Position numbers and translations under genes: made by a program
Assembly (NCBI GenBank): GCA_015487235.1
Contig: WFQC01000080.1
Coordinates: forward strand, 1 to 47,434
DNA length: 47,434 bases
Direction: 5' to 3'
From: Alteromonadaceae bacterium
Lineage (GTDB): Bacteria; Pseudomonadota; Gammaproteobacteria; Enterobacterales; Alteromonadaceae
The notes under the pieces: model-generated
Seen by the model: only the letters and a program-made list of their open reading frames with translations
What the model was told of the DNA's origin: nothing
Databases searched by the model: none
Shown here: positions 37,169-46,706 of the stretch, piece by piece
How the letters are laid out: each line of letters opens with the position of its first letter
Numbering within the stretch: position 1 is the first letter of the stretch

Positions 37169-38809
37169 ATGAGCGAGCGACAAACTTTACCCAGTTGGCA
37201 AAAACTTACCCAATTAGCCCAACAAAAAAAATCACAACACATGAATACCTTGTTTGCGCAAGACAGTGAACGATTTAATAAGTTTTCTGTTGAACTGCCA
37301 AAACTCTTGCTCGACTATTCTAAAAACCGTATTGACAGCGAAACCATGACGAGTCTATTTGCCTTAGCTGATGAAACCGAAGTCGCTGCTTGGCGAGAAA
37401 AAATGTTTGCGGGCGAAAAAATTAACAAAACTGAAAACAGAGCGGTTTTACATACCGCTTTGCGTGGCTCTTGCGATAAAAACCTCGTTGTTGATGGTAA
37501 AAACGTAACAGAGCAAGTTGAAGCTCAATGGCAAAAAATGGAAAGTTTTGTTAATAAAGTGCGTCAAGGGCACTGGTTGGGCTACTCAGGAAAACGTATT
37601 ACCGATATTGTTAATATCGGTGTAGGCGGCTCAAATCTTGGCCCGCAAATGGTTACTGAAGCCTTAAAGCACTACAGTGATAATAGCGTTAATGTTCACT
37701 ACGTTTCTAATGTTGATGGGGCGCAAATTGTTGAAATTTTACGTCCGCTTGATCCTGAAAAAGTCTTATTTATCGTCTCGAGTAAAACCTTTACCACCAC
37801 AGAAACAATGACCAACGCCAAAACAGCCATAAAGTGGCTTACCGCTTCTTCTTTTGATGAAAGTGCGGTGGCTAAGCACTTTGTAGCGGTAACCGCTAAT
37901 AAAGAAAATGCGATGAAATTTGGTATTGAAGCAGACAATATTTTTGAAATGTGGGATTGGGTTGGAGGACGCTTTTCATTATGGTCAGCTATTGGCTTGC
38001 CGATAGCGCTTGATTTAGGCTTTGAACAATTTAAAGCCTTACTCAATGGAGCCCATGAAATGGATGAACATTTTATTAATGCCCCTTTTGAAGAAAATAT
38101 GCCCGTTATTATGGCACTGTTAAGTGTGTGGAATACCACGTTTCTGGGTTTTCAATCACAAGCCATTTTACCGTACGATCAAACACTGCATATGCTCAGT
38201 GCCTATTTACAACAAGCGGAAATGGAAAGTAACGGTAAATCAGTTTCATGGGACGGTAAAAAAATTGCCTACCCAACTGTACCCTCTATTTGGGGTGAAC
38301 TAGGCATTAATGGACAACATGCTTTTTATCAGTATTTACATCAAAGTAATAATATTGTACCGGCTGATTTTATCGGATCTGTTGCAAGTGTGACCCCAGT
38401 GAAAGGGCATCATGAAACCCTTATGGCTAACTTTTTTGCGCAAACGCAAGCATTAATGACAGGGGTTAACGAAGCACAGGTTAGAGCTGATTTAAAAGCG
38501 AAAGGGCGTAGTGATGAATATATTGATATGGTAGCGCCACACAAAGTACACCAAGGTAATAGACCAACTAACACACTCTTACTAAAAAGAATTGATCCTG
38601 TCACTCTGGGTAACTTAATTGCTTTATATGAACATAAAATATTTGTACAAGGGATTATTTTACAAATTTGTTCTTTTGATCAATGGGGCGTTGAGTTGGG
38701 TAAAGGGCTGGCTGCTAAGATCCAACAAGAACTTGAAACAAAAGAAATATCTGCAGAGCATGATTGTTCAACAGACAGTTTATTACGCTACTATTTGTCG
38801 GCAAAATAA
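37169..38809 (+). CDS. pgi: glucose-6-phosphate isomerase
   Basis: Interconverts glucose 6-phosphate and fructose 6-phosphate in the cytosol. The signatures are complete: VGVGGSNLGPQMV-like (VNIGVGGSNLGPQM), SKTFTTTETM, DWVGGRFSLWSAIGLP, the catalytic-His region GQHAFYQYLHQ and DQWGVELGKGLA with the catalytic Lys of the family. ATG 37169 with AAGGA 6 bases upstream gives 546 residues (549 in E. coli). A longer frame from 37133 would start inside the promoter. Control by the adjacent LacI regulator is unusual for a central enzyme. Confidence 0.97.
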   Translation: MSERQTLPSWQKLTQLAQQKKSQHMNTLFAQDSERFNKFSVELPKLLLDYSKNRIDSETMTSLFALADETEVAAWREKMFAGEKINKTENRAVLHTALRGSCDKNLVVDGKNVTEQVEAQWQKMESFVNKVRQGHWLGYSGKRITDIVNIGVGGSNLGPQMVTEALKHYSDNSVNVHYVSNVDGAQIVEILRPLDPEKVLFIVSSKTFTTTETMTNAKTAIKWLTASSFDESAVAKHFVAVTANKENAMKFGIEADNIFEMWDWVGGRFSLWSAIGLPIALDLGFEQFKALLNGAHEMDEHFINAPFEENMPVIMALLSVWNTTFLGFQSQAILPYDQTLHMLSAYLQQAEMESNGKSVSWDGKKIAYPTVPSIWGELGINGQHAFYQYLHQSNNIVPADFIGSVASVTPVKGHHETLMANFFAQTQALMTGVNEAQVRADLKAKGRSDEYIDMVAPHKVHQGNRPTNTLLLKRIDPVTLGNLIALYEHKIFVQGIILQICSFDQWGVELGKGLAAKIQQELETKEISAEHDCSTDSLLRYYLSAK

Positions 38810-38819
38810 CTGGCGCTAG

Positions 38820-38840
38820 TAGCCGTAATGGTTACGACTA
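38820..38840 (+). other. hairpin after pgi
   Basis: TAGCCGTAA (38820-38828) pairs with TTACGACTA (38832-38840) with one mismatch and a 3-base loop. There is no T tract, so this may be a 3'-end stabiliser or a weak terminator. Confidence 0.35.
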
Positions 38841-38970
38841 AGGAGTTTAAAATAAGCGCTAAAATGATTGCCTTCTTAATTATTTAAAAGAAAAAATTTA
38901 AAGTTAAATCAGTTGGATATAATATTTTGTGCAAAAAAGTGACAATTTTTTATTATTTGCTCTAGCCAAA

Positions 38971-38999
38971 TTGATTAATTATGTGTATGGTTTTACAAG
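38971..38999 (+). promoter_or_regulatory. candidate promoter of the TonB receptor gene
   Basis: TTGATT (38971-38976), 17 bases, TACAAG (38994-38999). The predicted transcription start (about 39006) falls on the first LacI-type site, which fits repression. Confidence 0.4.
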
Positions 39000-39005
39000 A
39001 TCTTA

Positions 39006-39019
39006 TGACAACGCTGTCA
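39006..39019. promoter_or_regulatory. LacI-type operator 1 of the TonB receptor
   Basis: TGACAACGCTGTCA, identical base for base with the pgi site. It lies at the predicted transcription start. Confidence 0.75.
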
Positions 39020-39027
39020 CCAAAATA

Positions 39028-39041
39028 AGACAGCGCTGTCA
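39028..39041. promoter_or_regulatory. LacI-type operator 2 of the TonB receptor
   Basis: AGACAGCGCTGTCA holds a perfect 12-bp palindrome (39029-39040). Its centre is 22 bases from that of operator 1, close to two helical turns, so two dimers could bind on the same face of the DNA. Confidence 0.72.
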
Positions 39042-39091
39042 TAAGTTCCTAATAACAACATAAATATGAAAACGTGTGTAAGGGAAAGTCA

Positions 39092-41770
39092 ATGTCAGTA
39101 TATAAATTTAAAAAAGGCTTGCTTGCTAGCAGTATTGCAATGATCTTATCAAGTACCGTAACGACAGGTGTTATGGCTGCAGAAGATGCTGAAAAAGCAA
39201 AAAAAGCAGAAAAAAAAGAAATCGAAGTCATTGAAGTGCGTGGTATTCGCGGTTCACTAAAAGAAAATATTAATGCTAAGCGCTTTTCTGATAGCGTTGT
39301 TGATGTGATCACCTCTGAAGATATTGGTAAGTTTCCAGACAAAAATGTCTCAGAATCGTTATCTCGTATTGCGGGTGTAGGTGTTAGCCGCGAATTTGGT
39401 GAAGGTGAGAAAATCACTATTCGAGGTTCAGGCCCTCAGCAAAATAGAACCTTATTAAATGGTCAAAATGTAGCCACTGCTGATTGGTTTATTTTAGATA
39501 ACCCATCACGAGGTTTTAATTTTACCTTGTTACCGTCCTCTTTAGTGCGTGGTTTAGAGGTGTATAAAACACCGCAAGCTAAAACAGACGAAGGTTCAAT
39601 TGGTGGTACCGTTGTTTTAAGAACACGTAAGCCGCTTGAGTTAGAAGCTAATACCATTAATTTAGGGTTACAAGCGCAATATTCAGAAACGTCAGAGAAA
39701 ACGGATCCACAACTTGATGCCTTATATTCATGGAAAAATGAAGCTGAAGACTTTGGTATTTTAGTGTCGCTTACTCAGCAAGATCGCACTGTGCAACGTG
39801 AAGGTTTAGAAGTATTAGGCTGGACACCTGCCGATGACAATGGCGTGAGAGCACCAAAAGATATAGGCGCGCCTATATTTAAGCAAGACAGAGAATTACG
39901 TACTGTTTTCGCTAGTATTCAATATGCTGCGAGTGATGATCTAGACTTTACTTTGAATATTCTCGATTCAAAAATGGATGCTAATAACGCTAATGCTAAC
40001 TTGCTTATTCGCCCACAGAATAATTTAGCCAATTTATCTAATACCTCAATGGTTAATAATAATGTGTATAAAGGCACAGTAGCGTCGGCGGGTTCTTATG
40101 AATGGGATTTTATTAATCGAGAATCAAGCACAGAAACATCGTCTTATGACTTAGAAATTAACTATGCAGGTGAAGGGTATAGCTTACATGCTCAAATAGG
40201 GCGTACTGAAGCTTCTGGTGGAACATACAATGAAGCCTCTTGGAGTTTTGTGCCGAATGTTGATGATGCTGACTCAGGCTATTCTTTTGATTTATCAAAC
40301 CGAGAAATTAACAGTGGTGTATCACCAACTGATGGTAGTCAATGGAAGCAAAATTGGACTTGGGGTGGTAATAAGCCGACCACAGATGAAGAAACCTATG
40401 CACAGCTAGATTTAAGTATTGATGTTGATTATGGTCCTTTTTCATCTGTTGATGTTGGTGTTAAATATAGAGATCATGATAGAACTCAAGGGCGTCAAGC
40501 TTATAGCTGGCATGGACCAGGTACAAGGCCAAGCTATACTGGCTGGGGAGGCTATTTAGGTTATATTTTTGAGCAATGCCCAACACTAGATACCTGCAAA
40601 CAAACTAATGGAACACAATCGGTGGCTGATAACGTTATTAATGGCAATCTAACTACTCAGTTACAAGGTGATCGCGAACAATTTATGCGCCTCGCCTTTG
40701 AAGGTGAAGCTGATTACGCTATTAGTAATGTTTTAGGTGAAATATGGGATATTAACGAAAGTATTTTAGCCCTATATACTCAAGGTAATTTCTCGGGTGA
40801 TAATTACCGAGGTAATGTTGGCGTTCGTGTTGTGCAAACTAAACAAACAGCGTCTAGTTATAACTTTAGTTTAGACTCATGGGGATTTTATACCGTAGAC
40901 AGAGAGTGGTTAACACCTTCGTATATGGAATGGGTTACAGAAAAACGTGATTACACTGAGGTATTGCCCAGCTTTAATATTGCTTTTGATGCGGCAGAAG
41001 ATCAGATTGTTCGTTTTGGTGCAGCACGAGTAATGGCGCGACCTAACTTTAGTGATTTAGCGCCTATTGAAAGTGTTGGTGCATTAAATGTTGCTTTTCC
41101 TACTGGCACTGCAGGTAATCCTAATTTAAAACCTCAAATTGCCGATCAATTTGATGTAACGTGGGAATGGTACTTTGACGAAGCTTCTTTATTGTCAATT
41201 GGTTATTACTATAAAGATATTCAAAGTTATCGTACAACGGGTAGTTATGTTGCTCCTTATTATAATGAACAAGATGACGAGTGGGTTGATGTAACTTTAA
41301 CTCGCCCAACAAATGGCTTAGGTGGTAGTACTGATGGTCTTGAAGTTGGCTATCAACAATCATTTGGGCATTTTGGTCTTGCAGCTAACTATACCTACAC
41401 CAACGCAACCAGCGACCAAGAAGTGGTTGAAGGTGTTGCGGGCTCAGGTCAAGTTATTGGTGCCTCTGAACATATGTATAATGTTACCGCTTTTTATGAA
41501 GACGATGTTATTGGCGCGCGCTTAATGTACAACTACAGAACGGAGTGGTACAAAGGCGTTTCATGGACAGGAGCCGAGTTGTGGAATGATGCATATGGAC
41601 AACTTGATTTTAGCGCATCTTATGAGGTGTCTGAAAACATTAAATTAGTTGTCGAAGCGGTTAATTTGACTGATGAAGAAGTGGTTGAATTTGATGGCGT
41701 TAAGTCGCGATTAATGTCTGTTTATCAAAATGGACGCCGATTTGTTTTTGGTGTTAATGTTAATTTTTAA
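39092..41770 (+). CDS. TonB-dependent outer-membrane receptor (sugar type)
   Basis: Outer-membrane active-transport receptor of 892 residues. A signal peptide ends near GVMAA. The region KEIEVIEVRG is a probable TonB box, then the plug (SEDIGKFPDKNVSESLSRIAGVGV, RGSGPQQNRTLLNGQ, GSIGGTVVLRTRKP). The 22-strand barrel ends in a terminal Phe (FGVNVNF). The plug motifs are those of the Xanthomonas/Caulobacter receptor group, often used for oligosaccharides. ATG 39092 has AAGGGA about 6 bases upstream. Two LacI-type sites in its promoter tie it to pgi. The substrate is not known. Confidence 0.93.
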   Translation: MSVYKFKKGLLASSIAMILSSTVTTGVMAAEDAEKAKKAEKKEIEVIEVRGIRGSLKENINAKRFSDSVVDVITSEDIGKFPDKNVSESLSRIAGVGVSREFGEGEKITIRGSGPQQNRTLLNGQNVATADWFILDNPSRGFNFTLLPSSLVRGLEVYKTPQAKTDEGSIGGTVVLRTRKPLELEANTINLGLQAQYSETSEKTDPQLDALYSWKNEAEDFGILVSLTQQDRTVQREGLEVLGWTPADDNGVRAPKDIGAPIFKQDRELRTVFASIQYAASDDLDFTLNILDSKMDANNANANLLIRPQNNLANLSNTSMVNNNVYKGTVASAGSYEWDFINRESSTETSSYDLEINYAGEGYSLHAQIGRTEASGGTYNEASWSFVPNVDDADSGYSFDLSNREINSGVSPTDGSQWKQNWTWGGNKPTTDEETYAQLDLSIDVDYGPFSSVDVGVKYRDHDRTQGRQAYSWHGPGTRPSYTGWGGYLGYIFEQCPTLDTCKQTNGTQSVADNVINGNLTTQLQGDREQFMRLAFEGEADYAISNVLGEIWDINESILALYTQGNFSGDNYRGNVGVRVVQTKQTASSYNFSLDSWGFYTVDREWLTPSYMEWVTEKRDYTEVLPSFNIAFDAAEDQIVRFGAARVMARPNFSDLAPIESVGALNVAFPTGTAGNPNLKPQIADQFDVTWEWYFDEASLLSIGYYYKDIQSYRTTGSYVAPYYNEQDDEWVDVTLTRPTNGLGGSTDGLEVGYQQSFGHFGLAANYTYTNATSDQEVVEGVAGSGQVIGASEHMYNVTAFYEDDVIGARLMYNYRTEWYKGVSWTGAELWNDAYGQLDFSASYEVSENIKLVVEAVNLTDEEVVEFDGVKSRLMSVYQNGRRFVFGVNVNF

Positions 41771-41810
41771 GTTGTTATAGTCCAGCGTATTATTCATAAA
41801 CCATAGCTGT

Positions 41811-41851
41811 AAATGCCGATAACTCATTGCGAGTATCGGCATTTTTATTTT
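41811..41851 (+). terminator. Rho-independent terminator after the TonB receptor gene
   Basis: An 11-bp perfect stem (41811-41821 with 41834-41844), extended by CTC/GAG inside, is followed by TTTATTTTT. Confidence 0.88.
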
Positions 41852-41889
41852 TAGCTTACAAAGCCTTATATTAAGATAGTAATTATAAC

Positions 41890-41901
41890 TTGTATATACA
41901 A
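41890..41901. promoter_or_regulatory. HutC-type operator 1
   Basis: TTGTATATACAA, a perfect 12-bp palindrome of the kind bound by GntR/HutC repressors. It lies 47 bases before the end of the hutC start region. Confidence 0.75.
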
Positions 41902-41917
41902 CTAAAATAGGTAAAAA

Positions 41918-41929
41918 TTGTATATACAA
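41918..41929. promoter_or_regulatory. HutC-type operator 2
   Basis: A second TTGTATATACAA, identical to site 1, with centres 28 bases apart. The longest hutC frame would start on its first TTG, which speaks against that start. Confidence 0.75.
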
Positions 41930-41947
41930 GTTAATGATCTCGTATGT

Positions 41948-42670
41948 ATGGTTATGGTTGCGCCTAAATTTATTCAAATTAAACAGTATATTTGCCAACA
42001 GATAGAATCTGGCAAATGGCAACAGCACAGTAAAGTTCCGTCAGAAAATGAATTGGCAGAACAATTTTCAGTAAGCCGAATGACAGCGCGCCGTGCTTTG
42101 CAAGAATTAACCGAGCAAGGCGTGTTAGTGCGGACACAAGGTGCAGGAACCTTCGTGGCTACCTTTAAATCGCAATCTTCTTTGTTAGAAATTCGTAATA
42201 TTGCTGACGAAATTAGTGCTCGTAATCATATTCATCATGCGAAACAAATCACATTATCGGTTCTTCAAGCTAGTGAAGAAATTGCTATTTTACTGAATAT
42301 AAATAAGGGCGATAAAGTTTTTTATGCTGAAGTTTTACACTACGAAACTACACAATTAGGTATAAGCGAAGCGATTCAGCTTGAGCAACGTTATGTTAAC
42401 CCAAAGCTTGTACCTGAGTATTTACAACAAGACTTATCGGTGATCACCAGCCATGAATATCTTTCCAGCAAAGCACCGTTAACAGAAGCAACCCATGAAA
42501 TAGAAGCTGTTGCTGCTAGCCCTAAAATAGCCAAATTATTAGCTATTTTCTTACAACAACCTTGTTTACAAATAAAACGTCGAACTTGGTCAAGCAAGGG
42601 GGTGGTGAGCTTTGCTATTTTAACTTCACCGGGTGATAAATATCGCTTAGGTGGCCACTTAACTTTTTAA
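41948..42670 (+). CDS. hutC: histidine utilization repressor HutC
   Basis: GntR-family repressor of the hut genes, with urocanate as inducer in known cases. The winged helix is at residues 5-70 (QIKQYICQQIESGKWQQHSK, VPSENELAEQFSVSRMTARR, GVLVRTQGAGTFV); the UTRA ligand domain follows (GDKVFYAEVLHYE, LSVITSHEYL, CLQIKRRTW). ATG 41948 or ATG 41954 is the likely start; no clear ribosome site helps. The longer frame from 41918 begins inside an operator. It precedes hutU and hutH on the same strand. Two matching palindromes upstream indicate autoregulation. Confidence 0.93.
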   Translation: MVMVAPKFIQIKQYICQQIESGKWQQHSKVPSENELAEQFSVSRMTARRALQELTEQGVLVRTQGAGTFVATFKSQSSLLEIRNIADEISARNHIHHAKQITLSVLQASEEIAILLNINKGDKVFYAEVLHYETTQLGISEAIQLEQRYVNPKLVPEYLQQDLSVITSHEYLSSKAPLTEATHEIEAVAASPKIAKLLAIFLQQPCLQIKRRTWSSKGVVSFAILTSPGDKYRLGGHLTF

Positions 42671-42724
42671 ATTAAAGTAGGCGCATTGCGATAAATATTG
42701 CGCATTATTGATGAGGACATTGAG

Positions 42725-44413
42725 ATGACAGAATTAGATCGTTTAGACACAAGCCGTACCATTAAAGCGGCACGCGGCAGTAAAATAACCGCTAAAAGTT
42801 GGTTAACCGAGGCGGCAAAACGCATGCTGATGAATAATCTTGACGCAGAAGTAGCCGAGCATCCACACGCATTAGTCGTTTATGGTGGCATTGGTCGAGC
42901 AGCGCGTAATTGGCAATGTTATGACAAAATAATTGAAACCCTTGATCGCTTAGAAGATAACGAAACACTACTTATTCAATCGGGAAAACCTGTGGGGGTT
43001 TTTCAAACACATAGCGATGCACCGCGTGTGCTTATTGCTAATTCTAATTTAGTACCGCACTGGGCAAATTGGGAACACTTTAATGAATTAGATAAACAAG
43101 GTTTGATGATGTACGGTCAAATGACCGCAGGTTCTTGGATTTATATTGGTTCACAAGGCATTGTGCAAGGAACCTATGAAACCTTTGTGGCAATGGCTAA
43201 GCAGCACTTTAACGGTGATGCAAAAGGTAAGTGGGTACTTACAGGTGGTTTAGGTGGTATGGGTGGTGCGCAACCATTAGCCGCAACTATGGCAGGCTTT
43301 TGTGCTTTAGTGGTTGAATGTGATGAGTCTCGTATCGATTTTCGCTTAAAAACTCGCTATGTTGATAAAAAAGCGACTAACTTAGATGATGCGCTCGCGA
43401 TGATTGAGCAAGCAAAAGCTACAGGCAAAACGGTTTCTGTAGGGTTGCTAGGTAATGCGGCAGATGTTTTTGCTGAGTTAGTTGAACGCAATATAACCCC
43501 TGATGTTGTTACCGATCAAACCTCAGCCCATGATCCTTTAAACGGTTATTTACCGCAAGGCTGGACTATGGAATATGCCGCGCAAATGCGTTTAAAAGAT
43601 GAAGCTGCGGTAGTCAAAGCAGCCAAGCAATCTATGGCTGTACAGGTTAAGGCCATGCTGACATTACAAGCACGTGGTGCAGCAACAACCGATTATGGTA
43701 ATAATATTCGCCAAATGGCTTTTGAAGAAGGCGTGAAAAATGCTTTTGATTTCCCTGGTTTTGTACCGGCTTATGTGCGCCCTCTTTTCTGTGAAGGCAT
43801 AGGGCCTTTCCGTTGGGTGGCTTTATCAGGTGATCCTGAAGATATTTATAAAACCGACGCTAAAGTAAAAGAGCTTATTCCTGATGATGCTCACTTACAT
43901 AACTGGCTTGATATGGCTAAAGAGCGTATTGAATTTCAAGGTTTGCCTGCACGTATTTGCTGGGTTGGTTTAAAAGATAGAGCGCGTTTAGCCTTGGCTT
44001 TTAATGACATGGTAAAAACGGGTGAATTGTCAGCTCCTGTTGTTATTGGCCGCGATCATTTAGATTCAGGCTCTGTGGCTTCACCAAACCGTGAAACTGA
44101 AAGCATGAAAGACGGCTCAGATGCTGTGTCAGATTGGCCTTTATTAAATGCCTTACTTTCTACTTCAGGTGGGGCAACTTGGGTAAGTTTACATCATGGT
44201 GGCGGCGTAGGAATGGGCTTTAGTCAACATGCTGGCGTGGTTATTGTTGCTGATGGTAGCGATGCAGCGGCAAAACGTATTGGCCGTGTATTATGGAATG
44301 ACCCTGCAACAGGTGTTATGCGTCATGCTGATGCAGGTTATGACATTGCAATAAATTGTGCGAAAGAACAAGGCTTAGATTTACCCATGATTGATGGGGC
44401 TAATGGCAAATAA
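42725..44413 (+). CDS. hutU: urocanate hydratase
   Basis: Second step of histidine breakdown: urocanate to 4-imidazolone-5-propionate, with tightly bound NAD+. Family motifs [51 protein letters not shown] and [16 protein letters not shown] are present. ATG 42725 with GAGGA about 8 bases upstream gives 562 residues, the usual size; a TTG at 42698 is rejected. It lies 54 bases after hutC with no further operator between, so it is probably transcribed with it. Confidence 0.97.
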   Translation: MTELDRLDTSRTIKAARGSKITAKSWLTEAAKRMLMNNLDAEVAEHPHALVVYGGIGRAARNWQCYDKIIETLDRLEDNETLLIQSGKPVGVFQTHSDAPRVLIANSNLVPHWANWEHFNELDKQGLMMYGQMTAGSWIYIGSQGIVQGTYETFVAMAKQHFNGDAKGKWVLTGGLGGMGGAQPLAATMAGFCALVVECDESRIDFRLKTRYVDKKATNLDDALAMIEQAKATGKTVSVGLLGNAADVFAELVERNITPDVVTDQTSAHDPLNGYLPQGWTMEYAAQMRLKDEAAVVKAAKQSMAVQVKAMLTLQARGAATTDYGNNIRQMAFEEGVKNAFDFPGFVPAYVRPLFCEGIGPFRWVALSGDPEDIYKTDAKVKELIPDDAHLHNWLDMAKERIEFQGLPARICWVGLKDRARLALAFNDMVKTGELSAPVVIGRDHLDSGSVASPNRETESMKDGSDAVSDWPLLNALLSTSGGATWVSLHHGGGVGMGFSQHAGVVIVADGSDAAAKRIGRVLWNDPATGVMRHADAGYDIAINCAKEQGLDLPMIDGANGK

Positions 44414-44422
44414 TGAGGCGTG

Positions 44423-44445
44423 AAAGAGGTCATTACCCCTCTTTT
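44423..44445 (+). other. hairpin with short T run between hutU and hutH
   Basis: AAAGAGG (44423-44429) pairs with CCTCTTT (44438-44444) around 8 bases and ends in TTTT. It could be a weak intra-operon terminator that lowers hutH relative to hutU. Confidence 0.4.
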
Positions 44446-44468
44446 AATTCAATAAAATTTAAACTTGA

Positions 44469-44483
44469 AAGGCCATAGGCCTT
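44469..44483 (+). other. short perfect hairpin upstream of hutH
   Basis: AAGGCC-ATA-GGCCTT folds with a 3-base loop, 20 bases before the hutH ATG. It may affect mRNA ends or translation start. Confidence 0.35.
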
Positions 44484-44503
44484 AACAGATTAATGAGAAA
44501 ATT

Positions 44504-46051
44504 ATGACAACACCGATAACAGAATTAACGATTATTCCCGGTAAGTTAACACTTGCTCAATTACGTGCAGTAAGTCGTTATGATGGCATTCACTACCGTT
44601 TAGATGAAAGTGCTTTTGCTGATATCAATAAAAGTGCTGCTGCCGTACAGCAAGTTATTCAAGACGATAAAGTTGTTTATGGCATTAATACCGGTTTTGG
44701 TTTATTAGCGAATACGCGGATTAAAAAAGAAGAATTAGAGCTATTACAACGCTCTATTGTGCTGTCGCATTCAGCAGGTTTTGGCGAATATATGGAAGAT
44801 GCCACAGTACGCTTAATGATGGTTTTAAAAATAAATTCATTGGCACGCGGTTTTTCGGGGATCCGTTTAGCAGTGATTCAAGCGATGATCAAACTACTGA
44901 ATGCGCAAGTTTACCCTTGTGTGCCTAAAAAAGGCTCTGTTGGAGCTTCGGGCGATTTAGCACCACTTTCACATATGGTTTTACCTTTAATTGGTGAAGG
45001 TGAAATGTCGTATCAAGATCAGATCCTTCCTGCTAAAGAAGCCTTAGCCATTGCTGGGTTAACGCCTATTACTTTAGCAGCAAAAGAAGGCTTAGCTTTA
45101 TTAAATGGCACGCAAGCCTCTACCGCTTTTGCTTTAGAAGGTTTATTTGCTGCAGAAGATTTGTTTGCGAGTGCAGTAACTATTGGTTCGATGACCGTGG
45201 AAGCGGCTATGGGATCGCGGGCACCATTTGATGATCGTGTACATCAAGCGCGTGGTCAAAAAGGGCAAATAGATGTAGCACAGGCTTATCGCCATATACT
45301 TGGAGAAAGCTCTGAAATTGGTTTATCTCATTTCGATTGTGAAAAAGTGCAAGATCCTTATTCATTGCGCTGTCAACCACAAGTTATGGGTGCTTGTTTA
45401 ACGCAAATTCGCCAAGCAGCTGAAGTATTACATGTTGAAGCTAATGGGGTTACCGATAATCCCTTAGTATTCGCCAATGAAGGTGACTTTATTTCAGCGG
45501 GTAATTTTCATGCGGAACCCGTTGCCATGGCTGCCGATAACTTAGCTTTAGCTATTGCTGAGATAGGTTCATTATCTGAGCGTCGTATGGCATTATTAAT
45601 TGACGCGAATTTAAGTAAATTACCACCATTTTTAGTGGAAAATGGCGGGGTAAATTCAGGCTTTATGATCGCCCAAGTAACGTCGGCAGCGCTGGCCTCT
45701 GAAAATAAAACCCTTGCTCACCCTGCATCGGTTGATAGCTTACCTACGTCTGCTAATCAAGAAGATCATGTTTCAATGGCCGCTTTTGCGGGTCGTCGTT
45801 TAGCTGATATGGCTGAAAACACCAATGGTGTTTTAGCGGTAGAATACTTAGCTGCAGCACAAGGTTTAGACTTTAGAGCCCCCTTAAAAGGCTCGATAAA
45901 AGTAGAACAAGCCAAAGCTTTATTGCGTGCCAAAGTACCTTATTATGATAAAGACAGGTATTTTGCCCCTGATATTGTGGAAGCTTCAGCCATTATTGAA
46001 GACGCGGAACTTAACCAGTTTATGCCTAAAGCATTACTACCGAGTTTGTAA
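44504..46051 (+). CDS. hutH: histidine ammonia-lyase
   Basis: First step of histidine breakdown: histidine to urocanate and ammonia. The electrophile MIO forms from A148-S149-G150 in [15 protein letters not shown]. Other conserved parts are [43 protein letters not shown] and [11 protein letters not shown]. The 515 residues are normal. ATG start with a weak GAGA ribosome site, 90 bases after hutU. hutI and hutG, needed to finish the pathway, are not in the window. Confidence 0.97.
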   Translation: MTTPITELTIIPGKLTLAQLRAVSRYDGIHYRLDESAFADINKSAAAVQQVIQDDKVVYGINTGFGLLANTRIKKEELELLQRSIVLSHSAGFGEYMEDATVRLMMVLKINSLARGFSGIRLAVIQAMIKLLNAQVYPCVPKKGSVGASGDLAPLSHMVLPLIGEGEMSYQDQILPAKEALAIAGLTPITLAAKEGLALLNGTQASTAFALEGLFAAEDLFASAVTIGSMTVEAAMGSRAPFDDRVHQARGQKGQIDVAQAYRHILGESSEIGLSHFDCEKVQDPYSLRCQPQVMGACLTQIRQAAEVLHVEANGVTDNPLVFANEGDFISAGNFHAEPVAMAADNLALAIAEIGSLSERRMALLIDANLSKLPPFLVENGGVNSGFMIAQVTSAALASENKTLAHPASVDSLPTSANQEDHVSMAAFAGRRLADMAENTNGVLAVEYLAAAQGLDFRAPLKGSIKVEQAKALLRAKVPYYDKDRYFAPDIVEASAIIEDAELNQFMPKALLPSL

Positions 46052-46089
46052 TCATAGCAATTTTATTCGGGTTGTTATCATATGTACCT

Positions 46090-46120
46090 AAGCCAGCCGT
46101 CATGCCGCTGGCTTTTTATT
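46090..46120 (+). terminator. Rho-independent terminator after hutH
   Basis: AAGCCAGC (46090-46097) pairs with GCTGGCTT (46107-46114) and is followed by TTTATTTTT. It closes the hut operon. Confidence 0.87.
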
Positions 46121-46215
46121 TTTGAGTTACATCGGGTTATGTTAATAATACGAACTTTATGTCTGTTATTTTGTCGTATTAGCAGTAACTAATTAAATTA
46201 TTTAAGGGTATTACC

Positions 46216-46638
46216 ATGAAAAACCTTTTTATTATGCTATTTTCTTTCGCCTTGCTTGCTGCTTGTTCCTCAACAGGTATGTCTTATCAAGAGCGTAATG
46301 CTGCTTATCTAACTTACGTCAAAGAACATAATATTGAAGCCCTTGATAAAGTTAACACCTTTACTTACCAAAGCTGGCAACCATTAACAGATAAGTTTTT
46401 AATTATTAGAACTCGCGTAAAAGATCGTTATTTGTTGCAATTAAACAGTTATTGTCCCGATCTAAGCTTTGCCAATGCAATCACTATAAACCAAACCATG
46501 GGCTCAACGTTAGTGACTAAATTTGACTCTATTTATGTACTAGGTACCAAGCAACCTAAATGTTATATCAAAACTATTTTCCCATTAACGAAAGAGCAGT
46601 CTGAAGAAATTTCGGCTATAGGTAAAGCGACATCATAG
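46216..46638 (+). CDS. DUF6491-like lipoprotein
   Basis: A lipobox LAAC at residues 14-17 predicts a lipid-anchored protein of 140 residues. The body has IEALDKVNTFTYQSWQPL, YLLQLNSYCPDLSFANAI, FDSIYVLG and CYIKTIFPLTKEQ. This pattern (a Trp turn, one central Cys, a late Cys-x-Ile) recalls DUF6491; I assign it from memory. The two Cys after the lipobox may form a disulfide. AAGGG lies before the ATG. Function unknown. Confidence 0.72.
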   Translation: MKNLFIMLFSFALLAACSSTGMSYQERNAAYLTYVKEHNIEALDKVNTFTYQSWQPLTDKFLIIRTRVKDRYLLQLNSYCPDLSFANAITINQTMGSTLVTKFDSIYVLGTKQPKCYIKTIFPLTKEQSEEISAIGKATS

Positions 46639-46706
46639 CGTAAGGTATTATGTAATATTGGTAGCATCGTTATATTAGGTTATTTTACGGTGCATAATAT
46701 TTAGCT

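Noticed and set aside
37699-38139. 146-residue frame antisense to pgi
   Set aside because: It lies fully inside conserved pgi coding sequence and has no ribosome site.
41711-42028. 105-residue minus-strand frame across the TonB receptor terminator and hut operators
   Set aside because: It reads through a strong terminator and two operator palindromes and has the Asn/Ile-rich composition of AT-rich noncoding DNA.
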